Under the pieces are notes generated by a model. It did no database searches. It was not told the DNA's origin and was given only the letters and a program-made list of their open reading frames with translations. A stretch of 64,000 nucleotides of DNA. Source: Bacteroidaceae bacterium (lineage in GTDB: Bacteria > Bacteroidota > Bacteroidia > Bacteroidales > Bacteroidaceae). Location of the stretch: positions 62,001 through 126,000 of the forward strand of contig JAFXTC010000031.1 of NCBI GenBank assembly GCA_017525235.1, read 5' to 3'. Positions 31,139-40,992 of this stretch are shown one piece after another (the first letter of the stretch is position 1; every line of letters starts with the position of its first letter). The translations under genes were made by a program, and so were the position numbers.

Positions 31139-33406
31139 ATGTTAAAGGATTTAGATATGGAAGATGTTGCCAAGAAAGAATTGGAAGACGAGAAGATGGT
31201 AAGCGAGGCTTATCAGCATCTTGTTGAGACGTATCTTAATTCCAAACACCGAAAGCATGTTGAGATCATTGACAAAGCATTTAACTTTGCCAAGGAAGCA
31301 CATAAGGGTGTTCGCAGACTCTCTGGCGAGCCTTACATTATGCACCCCATTGCCGTTGCCCAGATTGCGTGTGAAGAAATTGGGCTTGGCAGCACAAGCA
31401 TTTGTGCCGCACTCTTGCATGATGTTGTTGAAGATACTGATTACACAGCAGAAGATATTGCCAACATCTTTGGCGATAAGATTGCTCAAATTGTAGACGG
31501 CCTTACCAAGATCTCCGGTGGCATCTTCGGCGATAAGGCTTCTGCACAGGCAGAGTCGTTCAAGAAACTGCTACTCACCATGAGCGATGACATCCGTGTT
31601 ATCCTTATCAAAATATCCGACCGACTGCACAACATGAGGACACTGGGCAGTCAATTGCCCAATAAGCAGTATAAAATTGCAGGAGAAACACTCTACATTT
31701 ATGCTCCCTTGGCCAACAGATTAGGCCTCAACAAGATAAAAGAAGAGTTGGAAGACCTCAGTTTTAGCTACGAACATCCTGAGGAATATCACGCTATCAA
31801 AGCCAAACTGGCTAGCATGAAGGAACACCTTACTTCCATCTTCGACCAGTTTACGGCTCCCCTTAGAGAAAAGTTTGATGAGGCAAAAATAAAATACGAG
31901 ATAAAGGCACGTATCAAAGCTCCTTATAGCATCTGGAGCAAGATGCAAAACAAACACGTAACATTTGAGGAGATTTACGACATCCTAGCTGTACGCATTA
32001 TCTTTGACTGCGACGACATCAGTAAGGAGATTGCAGAATGCTTCCAGATTTACGCCATCGCCAGCAGCATCTATAAGCCGCATCCAGAACGTCTACGCGA
32101 CTGGCTATCACATCCCAAGGCAAATGGTTATCAGGCTCTTCACACTACACTCATGAGCAAGACCGGTCGATGGGTGGAGGTACAAATCCGGAGTCGCCGT
32201 ATGGATGATAAAGCAGAACAAGGGTTTGCCGCACATTGGAAATACAAAGAAGGCGGAAAGACTAGTGAGGACAGCGAAAACGAGTTGGACAGGTGGTTGC
32301 TTACCATCAAGGAGATACTTGATGACCCGCAACCCAATGCCATTGATTTCCTTGATGCCATCAAGCTCAATTTATACGCCAGTGAAATTTTTGTCGTTAC
32401 TCCAAAAGGCGAATTCAAAACCATGCCTGCCAACTGCACCGTGCTTGACTTTGCTTTCAATATCCACACTTTTTTAGGGACTCATTGTATTGGTGCAAAG
32501 GTCAACCATCATCTGGTTCCTATCAGCCACATCTTGCAAAGCGGTGACCAGGTTGAAATTCTTACATCCAAAAACCAAAAGGTGGAACGCGAATGGATGC
32601 AGTTTGCTACTACCGCAAAGGCAAAGGGCAAGATTCAGGCCATACTACGCCGCGAAGACAGAGAAAAGCAAAAAGAGGGTGAAGAACTTCTGAATGAATT
32701 CTTCCAAAAGATAGAAAAAGAGCCCAATAGCATTAACATTGATAAGCTCTGCCGTCTTCACAACATGCAAACAAGAGAAGAACTTCTTGTAGCTGTTGGC
32801 GAGAAACGCATCAATCTTGGCGATAACGACGAGGCTACAATCCTTGACAAGTTACCAAACAAAAAAGGATGGGGACGCTACATTCCCTTCTTTAAAAAGC
32901 ATACAAAAAACATTGAGAATACAAACTCAGAAATCAATGTTACTCCGTTAAAGATTGATAAGAAGAAACCATTAATCCTTAACGAAGAAAACATGAGCCA
33001 TTATATTATCTGCCAATCATGCCACCCCATTCCAGGTGACGATGTGCTGGGCTATTTTGATGGAATCAGCACCATCACCATTCACAAGCGTCAATGTGAA
33101 GTTGCCTCAAAGTTGAAAGCCAGCGACGGCAATCACATTCTTGCAGCCAAATGGGACACGCACAAACAAATCTCTTTCCCTGCCATCCTACATGTCGAGG
33201 GTATAGACCACATTGGCGTGCTACACCAAATAACCGGCGTCTTATCTCAGCAACTGAATGTGAATATTCACAACTTAATTATTGACTCTACAGACGGAAT
33301 CTTCAAAGCCGAGATTCAACTGGCTGTCCATGATGTTAACGACATCCGGTCTATCTGTAAGAATCTCAAGAAAATAAAGGAAATAAAGGACGTTAAACGC
33401 TTCTGA
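31139..33406 (+). CDS. Bifunctional (p)ppGpp synthetase/hydrolase (RelA/SpoT)
   Basis: The 755-residue Rsh enzyme controls the stringent response. The hydrolase HD domain is near residues 60-200 ('IMHPIAVAQIACEEI', 'ALLHDVVEDTDYT', 'SDRLHNMRTL'). The synthetase domain is near 240-370 ('GYQALHTTLMSKTGRWVEVQIRS'), the TGS near 420-485 ('VTPKGEFKTMPANCTVLDFAF'), and the C-terminal ACT near 685-755. Both catalytic domains look intact, which fits the single bifunctional Rsh typical of Bacteroidetes. The stop abuts the stop of the convergent merR-type gene with no gap. Confidence 0.95.
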   Translation: MLKDLDMEDVAKKELEDEKMVSEAYQHLVETYLNSKHRKHVEIIDKAFNFAKEAHKGVRRLSGEPYIMHPIAVAQIACEEIGLGSTSICAALLHDVVEDTDYTAEDIANIFGDKIAQIVDGLTKISGGIFGDKASAQAESFKKLLLTMSDDIRVILIKISDRLHNMRTLGSQLPNKQYKIAGETLYIYAPLANRLGLNKIKEELEDLSFSYEHPEEYHAIKAKLASMKEHLTSIFDQFTAPLREKFDEAKIKYEIKARIKAPYSIWSKMQNKHVTFEEIYDILAVRIIFDCDDISKEIAECFQIYAIASSIYKPHPERLRDWLSHPKANGYQALHTTLMSKTGRWVEVQIRSRRMDDKAEQGFAAHWKYKEGGKTSEDSENELDRWLLTIKEILDDPQPNAIDFLDAIKLNLYASEIFVVTPKGEFKTMPANCTVLDFAFNIHTFLGTHCIGAKVNHHLVPISHILQSGDQVEILTSKNQKVEREWMQFATTAKAKGKIQAILRREDREKQKEGEELLNEFFQKIEKEPNSINIDKLCRLHNMQTREELLVAVGEKRINLGDNDEATILDKLPNKKGWGRYIPFFKKHTKNIENTNSEINVTPLKIDKKKPLILNEENMSHYIICQSCHPIPGDDVLGYFDGISTITIHKRQCEVASKLKASDGNHILAAKWDTHKQISFPAILHVEGIDHIGVLHQITGVLSQQLNVNIHNLIIDSTDGIFKAEIQLAVHDVNDIRSICKNLKKIKEIKDVKRF

Positions 33407-33754
33407 TTACAAATCCTTTAGTTCGTTACTGATCTCTACCAACTCCTGACGCAAGGATTGCAGGTAGCCTAGCAACACTGCTGTATTATTGGCCCCCTCA
33501 TGGTTCTTTGCCAACACTTGCTTAGCAGCACCAATTTTCATACCCCTTACCTTCAACAGGTTGTAAACGAGTTGAATTTCAGCAATATCCTCGACGGTGT
33601 ACTTTCGCACGCCTCTGCCTTCTGTCTTCTTAGGCTTGATGTTCGGGAACTCTTTTTCCCAATAACGCAAAAGAGACTCTGCCACATTAAATTTAGCAGC
33701 AACTTCGCTTATTGAATAAAACTTCTTCAGCTCTTTATTCGGATTGTAGGGCAT
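33407..33754 (-). CDS. MerR-family transcriptional regulator
   Basis: The 115-residue protein has an N-terminal MerR winged helix: 'YSISEVAAKFNVAESLLRYWEKEFPNIKPKKTEGRGVRKY', then 'VEDIAEIQLVYNLLKVRGMKIGAAKQVL', and a coiled end. There is no effector domain, so it is a short MerR form whose signal is unknown. It is transcribed towards the rsh gene, with its promoter overlapping that of alaS. Confidence 0.9.
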   Translation of the reverse strand: MPYNPNKELKKFYSISEVAAKFNVAESLLRYWEKEFPNIKPKKTEGRGVRKYTVEDIAEIQLVYNLLKVRGMKIGAAKQVLAKNHEGANNTAVLLGYLQSLRQELVEISNELKDL

Positions 33755-33789
33755 AATTGTAGATATTACTTCCTTTTGTAATCAAATTC

Positions 33790-33821
33790 TTTGCAAAAAT
33801 AGGTAAAATAAATTACCTTTG
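33790..33821. promoter_or_regulatory. Overlapping divergent promoters of alaS and the MerR gene
   Basis: Plus strand: TTTG (33790-33793), 20 bases, TACCTTTG (33814-33821) for alaS. Minus strand: TATTTTTG (33794-33801) with TTGC about 19 bases further upstream (33821-33824) for the MerR gene. The two occupy the same 35 bases, so the regulator could affect both directions. Confidence 0.65.
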
Positions 33822-33894
33822 CAAAATTTTTGATGAATTATACATCATAAATTGGAAAATAAGCAAACAAGAAAAAGTCAAAATAACAAATAAT

Positions 33895-36528
33895 ATGATG
33901 ACAGCTAACGAAATTAGAGACTCGTTCAAGAAATACTTCGAGTCAAAGGGACATGTGATTGTACCTTCTGCCCCCATGGTTGTGAAAGACGATCCCACAC
34001 TGATGTTCACCAATGCTGGCATGAACCAATGGAAGGACATCATTCTGGGTACTCGCGATCCGGAGCCACGCCGTCGTGCCGACAGCCAGAAGTGCTTGCG
34101 TGTCAGCGGTAAGCATAACGATCTAGAAGAAGTAGGCCACGACACCTACCACCACACTATGTTCGAAATGCTGGGTAACTGGTCGTTTGGCGACTATTTC
34201 AAAGAAGGTGCTATTGATATGGCATGGGAATATCTGGTGGATGTGCTAAAGCTTGATCCCAAGGACCTTTACGTCACCGTATTCGAAGGTTCACCTGAAG
34301 AAAACCTCGTTCGCGACGACGAAGCGGCAGGTTACTGGCTGAAGCATGTTCCTGCTGATCATATTATAAATGGTAATAAGCACGACAACTTCTGGGAGAT
34401 GGGAGATACCGGTCCATGCGGTCCTTGTTCCGAGATTCATTTAGACAGCCGTACCCCCGAGGAGAAAGCTAAGGTGCCCGGTCGTGAGATGGTGAACAAG
34501 GACGACCCACAGGTTATCGAAATCTGGAACATCGTATTCATGCAGTACGAGCGTAAGGCCGATGGCCATCTTGAGCCCCTTGGCATGAACGTTATTGATA
34601 CCGGTATGGGCTTCGAGCGTTTGGTTCGTGCTATCCAGGGCAAGCACTCTAACTACGATACCGATGTGTTCCAGCCTATTATCAAAGCTATCGGCGACCT
34701 GAGCGGCTACAAGTATGGCGACAAGGAAGAAACGGATGTTGCTATGCGCGTTATTGCCGACCATCTGCGCACCATCGCTTTCAGTATTGCCGACGGTCAG
34801 CTGCCCGGTAATGCCAAAGCCGGTTATGTTATCCGCCGAATCCTGCGTCGTGCCGTTCGATATGCCTATACGTTCTTGGGACAGAAAGAGGCCTTTATGT
34901 ACCGACTGCTGCCTGTTCTTATCCAAGAGATGGGTGCTACTTATCCCGAACTGGAGGCTCAACGCGAATTGATCACCAAGGTTATGAAGGAAGAGGAAGA
35001 CAGTTTCCTGCGCACTCTGGAGACTGGTATCAAACTGCTCGACGGTGTAATGAAGGAGACCAAGGCTGCCGGTAAGTCAGAGATTGCCGGTGAGAAGGCC
35101 TTCACCCTTTTCGATACCTACGGATTCCCCCTCGACCTAACCGAACTTATCTGCCGCGAGAATGGACTGACTGTTGATGAAGCAGGCTTCAATGTAGAAA
35201 TGGAGAAGCAGAAAGCACGTGCCCGCAATGCTGCTCAGGTGGAGATGGGCGACTGGCACATCGTTTCTGAGAGTCAGAGCGAAAACGGCGAGATATCCAC
35301 TTTCGTCGGCTACGACTATACAGAATACAGCTGCCATATCGTGAAGTACCGCGAGGTTAAGCAGAAGAAAGGCGTTGTGTATGAAGCCATCCTCGACCAG
35401 ACTCCCTTCTACGGCGAGATGGGTGGTGAGGTCGGTGATACCGGCGTGCTGGTAGGCGAGAACGAGACCATCAAGGTTTTAGATACAAAGAAGGAGAACG
35501 GTGTAAGCATTCACTTGCTGGAGCGCATCCCCACCAACCCCGAGGCTGAGTTTATGGCTTGCGTGGATGTCGACCGCCGTCGTGCCATCGAGGCTAACCA
35601 CTCTTGTACTCACTTACTGGATGAAGCATTGAAGGAAGTGCTGGGCAACCACGTAGAGCAGAAGGGTTCACTGGTAACACCCGACTATCTGCGTTTCGAC
35701 TTCTCACACTTCGAGAAGGTAACGCCCGAGCAGATTCGCGAGGTAGAACACCTCGTTAACGAGCGCATCCGCGAGAACCTTCCCTTGCAGGAGTACCGTG
35801 ACACACCTATCGAAGAAGCCAAGAAGTTGGGTGCTATTGCACTCTTCGGTGAGAAATACGGCGACAAGGTACGTGTTGTTCAGTTCGGCAGCAGCGTAGA
35901 GTTCTGTGGCGGTTGTCATGCTAAGAGCACAGGTTGCATAGGTATGGTTCGCATCATCTCAGAGAGCAGTATTGCCGCTGGCGTTCGTCGTATCGAGGCC
36001 ATTACCGGTAAGGCTGTAGAGGAGGTAATGGACAAGCAGCAAGACCTGCTAAATGGTCTCCGAAGCCTCTTTAACAATGCACCCGACCTGATGGCAACCA
36101 TCCGCAAAGCCATCAATGACAATGCAGAGTTGAAGAAGCAGGTAGAGGACACCATGCGCGAAAAGGCCGCCGAGCTAAAGAAGCAGATGGTTGAAAAGAA
36201 ACAGGAGATAAAGGGTGTGACCGTGTTAAGGGCTTATACCACCCTAAATGCCGAGTTCGTAAAGGATATCGCCTTCCAACTTCGCTCCGAGGTAGAGAAC
36301 AGCCTGATAGTCGTAGGTTCCGTTGCCGATGGCAAACCTCTCCTCACAGCCGCTGCATCAGACAACGTTGTGGCTGATGGAGTAAATATCGGCAAGAACA
36401 TCCGCGAAGCTGCCAAGCTTATTCAGGGTGGCGGCGGCGGTCAGCCTCATTTTGCCACAGCCGGTGGGAAGAACCCCGAAGGTATCCACGCCGCCGTAGA
36501 GAAACTCATTGAGATTCTTTTGAATTAG
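33895..36528 (+). CDS. alaS: Alanine-tRNA ligase
   Basis: AlaS charges tRNA-Ala. The 877-residue protein has the class II core ('[22 protein letters not shown]', '[35 protein letters not shown]'). The editing domain has the zinc-binding '[12 protein letters not shown]' and '[14 protein letters not shown]'. A C-terminal DHHA1 domain ends in '[28 protein letters not shown]'. The order and length are normal. The start is one of two adjacent ATGs. Confidence 0.97.
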   Translation: MMTANEIRDSFKKYFESKGHVIVPSAPMVVKDDPTLMFTNAGMNQWKDIILGTRDPEPRRRADSQKCLRVSGKHNDLEEVGHDTYHHTMFEMLGNWSFGDYFKEGAIDMAWEYLVDVLKLDPKDLYVTVFEGSPEENLVRDDEAAGYWLKHVPADHIINGNKHDNFWEMGDTGPCGPCSEIHLDSRTPEEKAKVPGREMVNKDDPQVIEIWNIVFMQYERKADGHLEPLGMNVIDTGMGFERLVRAIQGKHSNYDTDVFQPIIKAIGDLSGYKYGDKEETDVAMRVIADHLRTIAFSIADGQLPGNAKAGYVIRRILRRAVRYAYTFLGQKEAFMYRLLPVLIQEMGATYPELEAQRELITKVMKEEEDSFLRTLETGIKLLDGVMKETKAAGKSEIAGEKAFTLFDTYGFPLDLTELICRENGLTVDEAGFNVEMEKQKARARNAAQVEMGDWHIVSESQSENGEISTFVGYDYTEYSCHIVKYREVKQKKGVVYEAILDQTPFYGEMGGEVGDTGVLVGENETIKVLDTKKENGVSIHLLERIPTNPEAEFMACVDVDRRRAIEANHSCTHLLDEALKEVLGNHVEQKGSLVTPDYLRFDFSHFEKVTPEQIREVEHLVNERIRENLPLQEYRDTPIEEAKKLGAIALFGEKYGDKVRVVQFGSSVEFCGGCHAKSTGCIGMVRIISESSIAAGVRRIEAITGKAVEEVMDKQQDLLNGLRSLFNNAPDLMATIRKAINDNAELKKQVEDTMREKAAELKKQMVEKKQEIKGVTVLRAYTTLNAEFVKDIAFQLRSEVENSLIVVGSVADGKPLLTAAASDNVVADGVNIGKNIREAAKLIQGGGGGQPHFATAGGKNPEGIHAAVEKLIEILLN

Positions 36529-36552
36529 TCTTTAGATAATAGAAACTTTATA

Positions 36553-36583
36553 GCAAAAGCGCCCTCTTTGAGAGCGCTTTTGC
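36553..36583 (+). terminator. Intrinsic terminator after alaS
   Basis: GCAAAAGCGC (36553-36562) and GCGCTTTTGC (36574-36583) form a perfect 10-bp stem around an 11-base loop that can pair further (CTC..GAG). The T's in the right arm provide the tract. The next 140 bases hold nothing recognisable. Confidence 0.75.
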
Positions 36584-36727
36584 TTGCATCATATATTTAA
36601 ATGCTCAACGTCGATTCTCACAATAATTCCTCCTCACCAAACTTTTGAAACGGGGATTTCTGCAGAAATCAACCGCTTCCTTACAACTTTTTGCACCCCA
36701 AACCCTTGTTATTGAACAAAACATTCG

Positions 36728-36735
36728 TATCTTTG
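36728..36735 (+). promoter_or_regulatory. Promoter for the 36.8-kb secreted-protein gene
   Basis: TATCTTTG with CTTG 19 bases upstream (36705-36708). The predicted start site leaves a leader that contains a 20-codon open frame. Confidence 0.65.
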
Positions 36736-36748
36736 CACCGTGATTATC

Positions 36749-36811
36749 ATGAAAATCAAATTTTTACTGCATACATTTACGTTATATAACAGATTAACGA
36801 CAGGCGTATGA
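36749..36811 (+). CDS. 20-codon upstream open frame
   Basis: ATG at 36749 encodes MKIKFLLHTFTLYNRLTTGV and ends in a TGA overlapping the next gene's ATG by four bases (ATGA at 36808-36811). It lies inside the predicted mRNA leader. The overlap suggests translational coupling or a leader peptide, but nothing proves it is translated. Confidence 0.35.
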   Translation: MKIKFLLHTFTLYNRLTTGV

Positions 36812-37509
36812 AAAAGGTTTTATTACTCATGCTCGTGTTGGTCTCAATGACAGCAACTGCACAAAGAGACGTCACAAAGTTCCTCGGTATTCCTGTGGAT
36901 GGCTACAAGCCGGAGATGAAGAAAAAATTGATGGAAAAAGGGTTCACCTACAACTCCCCATACGATTACTTTGAAGGTAAATTTGATGGACGAGATGTAC
37001 AGCTATTTATTACGACCAACAACAATAAGGTTTGGCGCATTATGGTTTACGACAAAACGCCCTACGACAAGGAGGGTATCAAGATTCGTTACAATCAACT
37101 TTGCCGCCAATTCTTGAATAGTCAAGATTATGTTGCAGCCAATTTAATTGGATCTAATTACCTGATTTTTGATGGCGAAGACGTTTGCTACGAGATGTCG
37201 GTGTATAAAAAAACATACAAAGCTTCTTTTTTCCAATGTTTAGAACAGCCTGTAACAGAATCTTGTGTGGACAGGAACAGGGTAAAAGAATCACTTTTAC
37301 AGGAATATACTCAAGAAGAAATTGTTCATCCTTCAGATAAACTAGAGAAGAAAATTAAAGATGCCATCCAACGCGAGACAGAAGGAATCGCATTAGAAAA
37401 ACTAGGAAAAAAATCTGTATGGTTTATGATAAGGAAAGATTTTGGTCAATATTCCATAGTAATGTCCTTTGAAAACGAATATAACCATCCTGCTGGCGAA
37501 GATTTATGA
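36808..37509 (+). CDS. Secreted protein of unknown function
   Basis: The product has 233 residues with a clear signal peptide (MKKVLLLMLVLVSMTATAQ), so it is periplasmic or exported. The mature part begins 'RDVTKFLGIPVDGYKPEMKKKLMEKGFTY' and alternates strands and helices, with many aromatic residues. I recognise no family. Its 3' end overlaps the convergent helicase gene by six bases. Confidence 0.7.
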   Translation: MKKVLLLMLVLVSMTATAQRDVTKFLGIPVDGYKPEMKKKLMEKGFTYNSPYDYFEGKFDGRDVQLFITTNNNKVWRIMVYDKTPYDKEGIKIRYNQLCRQFLNSQDYVAANLIGSNYLIFDGEDVCYEMSVYKKTYKASFFQCLEQPVTESCVDRNRVKESLLQEYTQEEIVHPSDKLEKKIKDAIQRETEGIALEKLGKKSVWFMIRKDFGQYSIVMSFENEYNHPAGEDL

Positions 37510-38964
37510 TTCTATCTGTCCAATCGGCCAGTTTACCAGGAATACTTTCTCTGTGGCGCGGGTCAAAGCGGTGTAAAGCCAACGGAAGTAATCAGGTGTG
37601 AGCATATCCTCTGTAACGTAGCCTTGGTCGATATAGACATGCTGCCACTGCCCACCTTGAGCCTTGTGGCAAGTTACGGCATAGGCATACTTTATCTGTA
37701 GCGCATTGTAATAAGGGTCCTGACGCAGACGCTTCATCCGCTCTCGCTTGTCTCTAATTTCTGGGTAATCCTCCCAAACGGCATTAAAGAGTTGTTCCTG
37801 CTGCTGACGGGTGAGTGCTGGAGCTTCACTTTGCAAGGTATCCAACAGAACCGTCACGTCCAATTCCAAGTTGTCATAATCGGGGAACCGCAATGTGGCA
37901 TCGGCAAAACGGAAGCCATAAAGTTCGCGTTCGTTCCTAAATCGCTTTACTACAGCCACATCGCCATTGGCAATAAAAGACATCGAACATTCACTCCCAT
38001 CCCTTTTGAATTCTGAATTTTGAATTTTGATTTCCAGCTCTGTCCAATAGTAGTTATTCTTTGCCACCATTACTAAATCATTACCCGACATTTCTTCCTC
38101 GTAGTCCAATATCCTTGCCCTTATACCATTATTAAATATATTAGCCCGCTTGTTGCTGCGTGTTACTACAATGGTCTGGTCTACACCGCAAAGATGGTAA
38201 CTTTCCTCTAAAGCCTCTATCAGTTCGTCGCCAGGCATCACACAAACATCAGGGAAGTTTGTTCGCAAGCGGGGAAACTCATAAAAACCTTCCTCCTGCA
38301 TCACGCACCTCAACTGCGTAGCATTCCAAAGAATTCCAGATTCCCGTTCCTGCCTCACCACCTCTGTCAGACAAACTTCTGTAACATCCAGATTGTATCC
38401 TTCCAAATCATACTTGTTCAGTGCCGGGCTCTCTTCTTCGCCTACAGGAGGCAACTGGGCCGTATCACCAACCAACATCAAACGGCATCCTTCACAAGAA
38501 TAGACATACTGCATCAAATCATCCAACAAACGACCCGTCCCGAACATGGAGCCAGAAAGTCCCTCGTTGGAAATCATGGAAGCCTCATCAACAATAAAAA
38601 GTGTATGTTTATTCAGGTTGATATTAGCCTGAAAGTTATTCATGTCTATGATTGATTTCTGCCGGTAAATCCGTTTATGAATGGTAAAAGCAGGTGCATC
38701 AGCATAAGAAGAGAACACTTTAGCGGCTCTTCCCGTAGGAGCCAGCAACATGACAGACTGTTTCAACTGTAACAATGTTTTCACCAAAGCAGAGATAAGT
38801 GAGGTCTTTCCTGTTCCGGCATAACCCTTCAGCAGAAAGAGAGTATTGGTGTTTCTGTTAAGCAGGAACTCTTCACACTTACATATCACCATTTCCTGCT
38901 CTTTCGTTGGTTCGTGAGCGAAATTCTGTCTTATTAGACCACACAAATCATCACTTATCATCAT
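37504..38964 (-). CDS. RecD/Dda-like superfamily 1 DNA helicase
   Basis: The 486-residue ATPase has Walker A GYAGTGKTS at residues 47-55, Walker B 'LFIVDEASMIS', a 'GDTAQLPPVGEEESPAL' motif III, and the C-terminal UvrD-like 'AYAVTCHKAQGGQWQHVYID' and 'WLYTALTRATEKVFLVN'. This is the SF1B layout of RecD2/Dda helicases but without the N-terminal RecD2 extension. Residues 'EIKIQNSEFKRDGS' in the middle are encoded by a 'gaattctgaattttgaattt' simple repeat and probably sit in a surface loop. It likely acts in replication or repair. Confidence 0.85.
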   Translation of the reverse strand: MMISDDLCGLIRQNFAHEPTKEQEMVICKCEEFLLNRNTNTLFLLKGYAGTGKTSLISALVKTLLQLKQSVMLLAPTGRAAKVFSSYADAPAFTIHKRIYRQKSIIDMNNFQANINLNKHTLFIVDEASMISNEGLSGSMFGTGRLLDDLMQYVYSCEGCRLMLVGDTAQLPPVGEEESPALNKYDLEGYNLDVTEVCLTEVVRQERESGILWNATQLRCVMQEEGFYEFPRLRTNFPDVCVMPGDELIEALEESYHLCGVDQTIVVTRSNKRANIFNNGIRARILDYEEEMSGNDLVMVAKNNYYWTELEIKIQNSEFKRDGSECSMSFIANGDVAVVKRFRNERELYGFRFADATLRFPDYDNLELDVTVLLDTLQSEAPALTRQQQEQLFNAVWEDYPEIRDKRERMKRLRQDPYYNALQIKYAYAVTCHKAQGGQWQHVYIDQGYVTEDMLTPDYFRWLYTALTRATEKVFLVNWPIGQIES

Positions 38965-39013
38965 TCTTTTTGAAAAAAAAGCACGAATTATCGTTTATGT
39001 GAATTAAATTTTT

Positions 39014-39021
39014 TATTTTTG
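39014..39021 (+). promoter_or_regulatory. -7 element TATTTTTG before the 39.1-kb operon
   Basis: TATTTTTG matches consensus and lies 37 bases before the ATG at 39058. The -33 region is weak. Confidence 0.5.
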
Positions 39022-39057
39022 CGATGCGAATATACAAAATAAAATACAAATAACGAC

Positions 39058-39747
39058 ATGAACAAGAAGCTAATTAATGTATTTTTAGGTCTTTGTGTAG
39101 TAGGATTGCTCTTCATCACATGGCGCAGCATCCAAGATACAGAAGATTTTGATGCCGATGTAACTGCCCGCGAAGACGTTGTAAAGGCTCGTTTGATGGA
39201 AATCCGTAGTGCGGAAGAAGCCTACAAGGCTCAACATGGTGAATATTGTGCTGATTGGTCAGTGCTAATCCAATTTGTTAAGACAGGCAAACTTCCCGTA
39301 GTCATGAAGCAAGGTGTGCTTAGCGACAAGCAAATGGATGCCGGCCTTACCGAAGCCAAGGCTGCAGAAATTGTAAATAGTGGTGACCAGGCAGCTATTA
39401 TTGCCAACGGATTGCAGAACTTCCGTCGCGATACCGTTTGGGTTTCACTAAAGGACTCTCTGTACAACTATGAAGGCTTTGTTGCAGACTCTATGCGTTA
39501 CATTCCCTTCTCTGGCGGTGACACCTTCGAGATTATTGCTGTTCCCAATACTACACGTTCTGGTGCTATCCAGATGGTAATGGAGTGTAATGCTCCTGAC
39601 AGTTCTTTCCTCAAGGGTATGGGCAAACAAGGTAATCGCCTTATCTACAACCGTGCAGAGGAAGCAGATGCCAAGGGTGCATATCCTGGCCTGAGGATTG
39701 GTGATGCCGGTAACAACTGGAACAACAATGCAGGTAACTGGGAGTAA
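39058..39747 (+). CDS. Membrane-anchored protein of unknown function
   Basis: The 229-residue protein has one N-terminal membrane helix (LINVFLGLCVVGLLFITW). A helical 'ARLMEIRSAEEAYKAQHGEYCADWSVLIQFVKTG' segment follows, reminiscent of pilin-like N-domains, then a beta-rich end. It heads a run with a DUF3822-like gene and rsmD, an order seen across Bacteroidales. I cannot assign a function. Confidence 0.7.
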   Translation: MNKKLINVFLGLCVVGLLFITWRSIQDTEDFDADVTAREDVVKARLMEIRSAEEAYKAQHGEYCADWSVLIQFVKTGKLPVVMKQGVLSDKQMDAGLTEAKAAEIVNSGDQAAIIANGLQNFRRDTVWVSLKDSLYNYEGFVADSMRYIPFSGGDTFEIIAVPNTTRSGAIQMVMECNAPDSSFLKGMGKQGNRLIYNRAEEADAKGAYPGLRIGDAGNNWNNNAGNWE

Positions 39748-40465
39748 TCTGCTTAATACATATAGATTATCCATCCGACTCTTCTCGGATGGATTTTCTT
39801 TGTCTATTCTATATACTGCAGATAATTCTCTGGTACAGAAGGAAGATGTAACCGCAAATGGTAGCGTGCCCTTATACCAATTGCTTGAGAAAGCCCTCAA
39901 GCATCCGAACCTCACAAAATACACATTTCAAAGTGTTGAGTTATTAGTCTTATCGCCTAGCACTTGTGTTCCCTTGGAATACTTCCGCCGCGAAGAAGTA
40001 TTTCCCCTTTATAATCTCACCTTCCCCACCCTAAAGGTCAGCAAAACTGAAGTCCACTACCAGATACTTCCTTCTTTGGAAGTTGTGGAACTCTTCTCTG
40101 TTAACCAACAGATGCTGCAAACTGTTCAGGCCTTATATCCCGAGGTGGAAATTATCAGCCTTGAAGGACGGGCAATAGAGACCATTTCCAATGCCGATCG
40201 CAAAAAACAAGACCCTGATATACACTTCTACACCATGATTGCGCAAAAAAATATGCTTGTGTGTTGTTTAAAAGAGCAGCATCTGCATTTTGCCACTACT
40301 TTTAATGTTGACAACGATGCTGATCGACTCTATTATATCATGGGGGTATGGAAAAACCTTCAAATGAATGAAAAGACACAGCCTTTACATCTTAACAATG
40401 CCAGCCAAAGACTGTTGGAACAAATACAACGCTTAATACCGAGAACCACTGTATGCGAGTTATAA
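39728..40465 (+). CDS. DUF3822-like protein
   Basis: From the ATG at 39728 (20-base overlap with the gene before) the product has 245 residues. A start at 39698 is possible but overlaps more. It begins 'MQVTGSNLLNTYRLSIRLFSDGFSLSILY' and contains 'LPSLEVVELFSVNQQMLQTVQALYPEVEI'. These features resemble DUF3822, an actin-like ATPase-fold family encoded next to rsmD in Bacteroidetes. The function is unknown. It overlaps rsmD by 13 bases. Confidence 0.75.
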   Translation: MQVTGSNLLNTYRLSIRLFSDGFSLSILYTADNSLVQKEDVTANGSVPLYQLLEKALKHPNLTKYTFQSVELLVLSPSTCVPLEYFRREEVFPLYNLTFPTLKVSKTEVHYQILPSLEVVELFSVNQQMLQTVQALYPEVEIISLEGRAIETISNADRKKQDPDIHFYTMIAQKNMLVCCLKEQHLHFATTFNVDNDADRLYYIMGVWKNLQMNEKTQPLHLNNASQRLLEQIQRLIPRTTVCEL

Positions 40466-40986
40466 CCGGCAAATACAAAGGTCGCCATTTTGATGTGCCA
40501 CGCACCTTCAAGGCACGTCCCACAACAGACTTTGCTAAAGAGAATCTGTTTAATGTCCTACAAGGATATATTGATTTCGAAGAAGAACCTACCGCCCTCG
40601 ACCTCTTTTCTGGCACAGGCAGCATTACGCTAGAGTTGCTCAGCCGTGGTTGTGGTCGTGTAGTTTCCGTCGAGGCTGATGCTCTGCACTATAGCTTTAT
40701 TTGTGGGTTTGTGGATAAACTGCAAGACTTAAACGCATTTCCTATTCGTGCCGATGTATTCCGTTTCCTGAACAAATGTCACGAGCAGTTCGACTTTATC
40801 TTTGCCGACCCGCCATATGCGCTTCCTCAGTTAGGGCAATTGCCCGATATTGTACTCTCACGCCATCTTTTACGTGAAGACGGACTCTTCGTTCTTGAGC
40901 ACGGAAAGACACAAGATTTTTCGCAGCATCCACGCATCGTAGACCATCGTGCCTACGGAAGCGTAAATTTTTCTTTTTTTAAGTAA
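40453..40986 (+). CDS. rsmD: 16S rRNA (guanine966-N2)-methyltransferase
   Basis: RsmD methylates G966 of 16S rRNA. The 177-residue protein has 'MRVITGKYKGRHFDVP', the SAM-binding 'ALDLFSGTGSITLELLSRG' and the catalytic 'FIFADPPYALPQL' (DPPY). Its length is normal. It overlaps the DUF3822-like gene and converges on the large beta-barrel gene with a six-base gap. Confidence 0.93.
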   Translation: MRVITGKYKGRHFDVPRTFKARPTTDFAKENLFNVLQGYIDFEEEPTALDLFSGTGSITLELLSRGCGRVVSVEADALHYSFICGFVDKLQDLNAFPIRADVFRFLNKCHEQFDFIFADPPYALPQLGQLPDIVLSRHLLREDGLFVLEHGKTQDFSQHPRIVDHRAYGSVNFSFFK

Positions 40987-40992
40987 GCGGAC

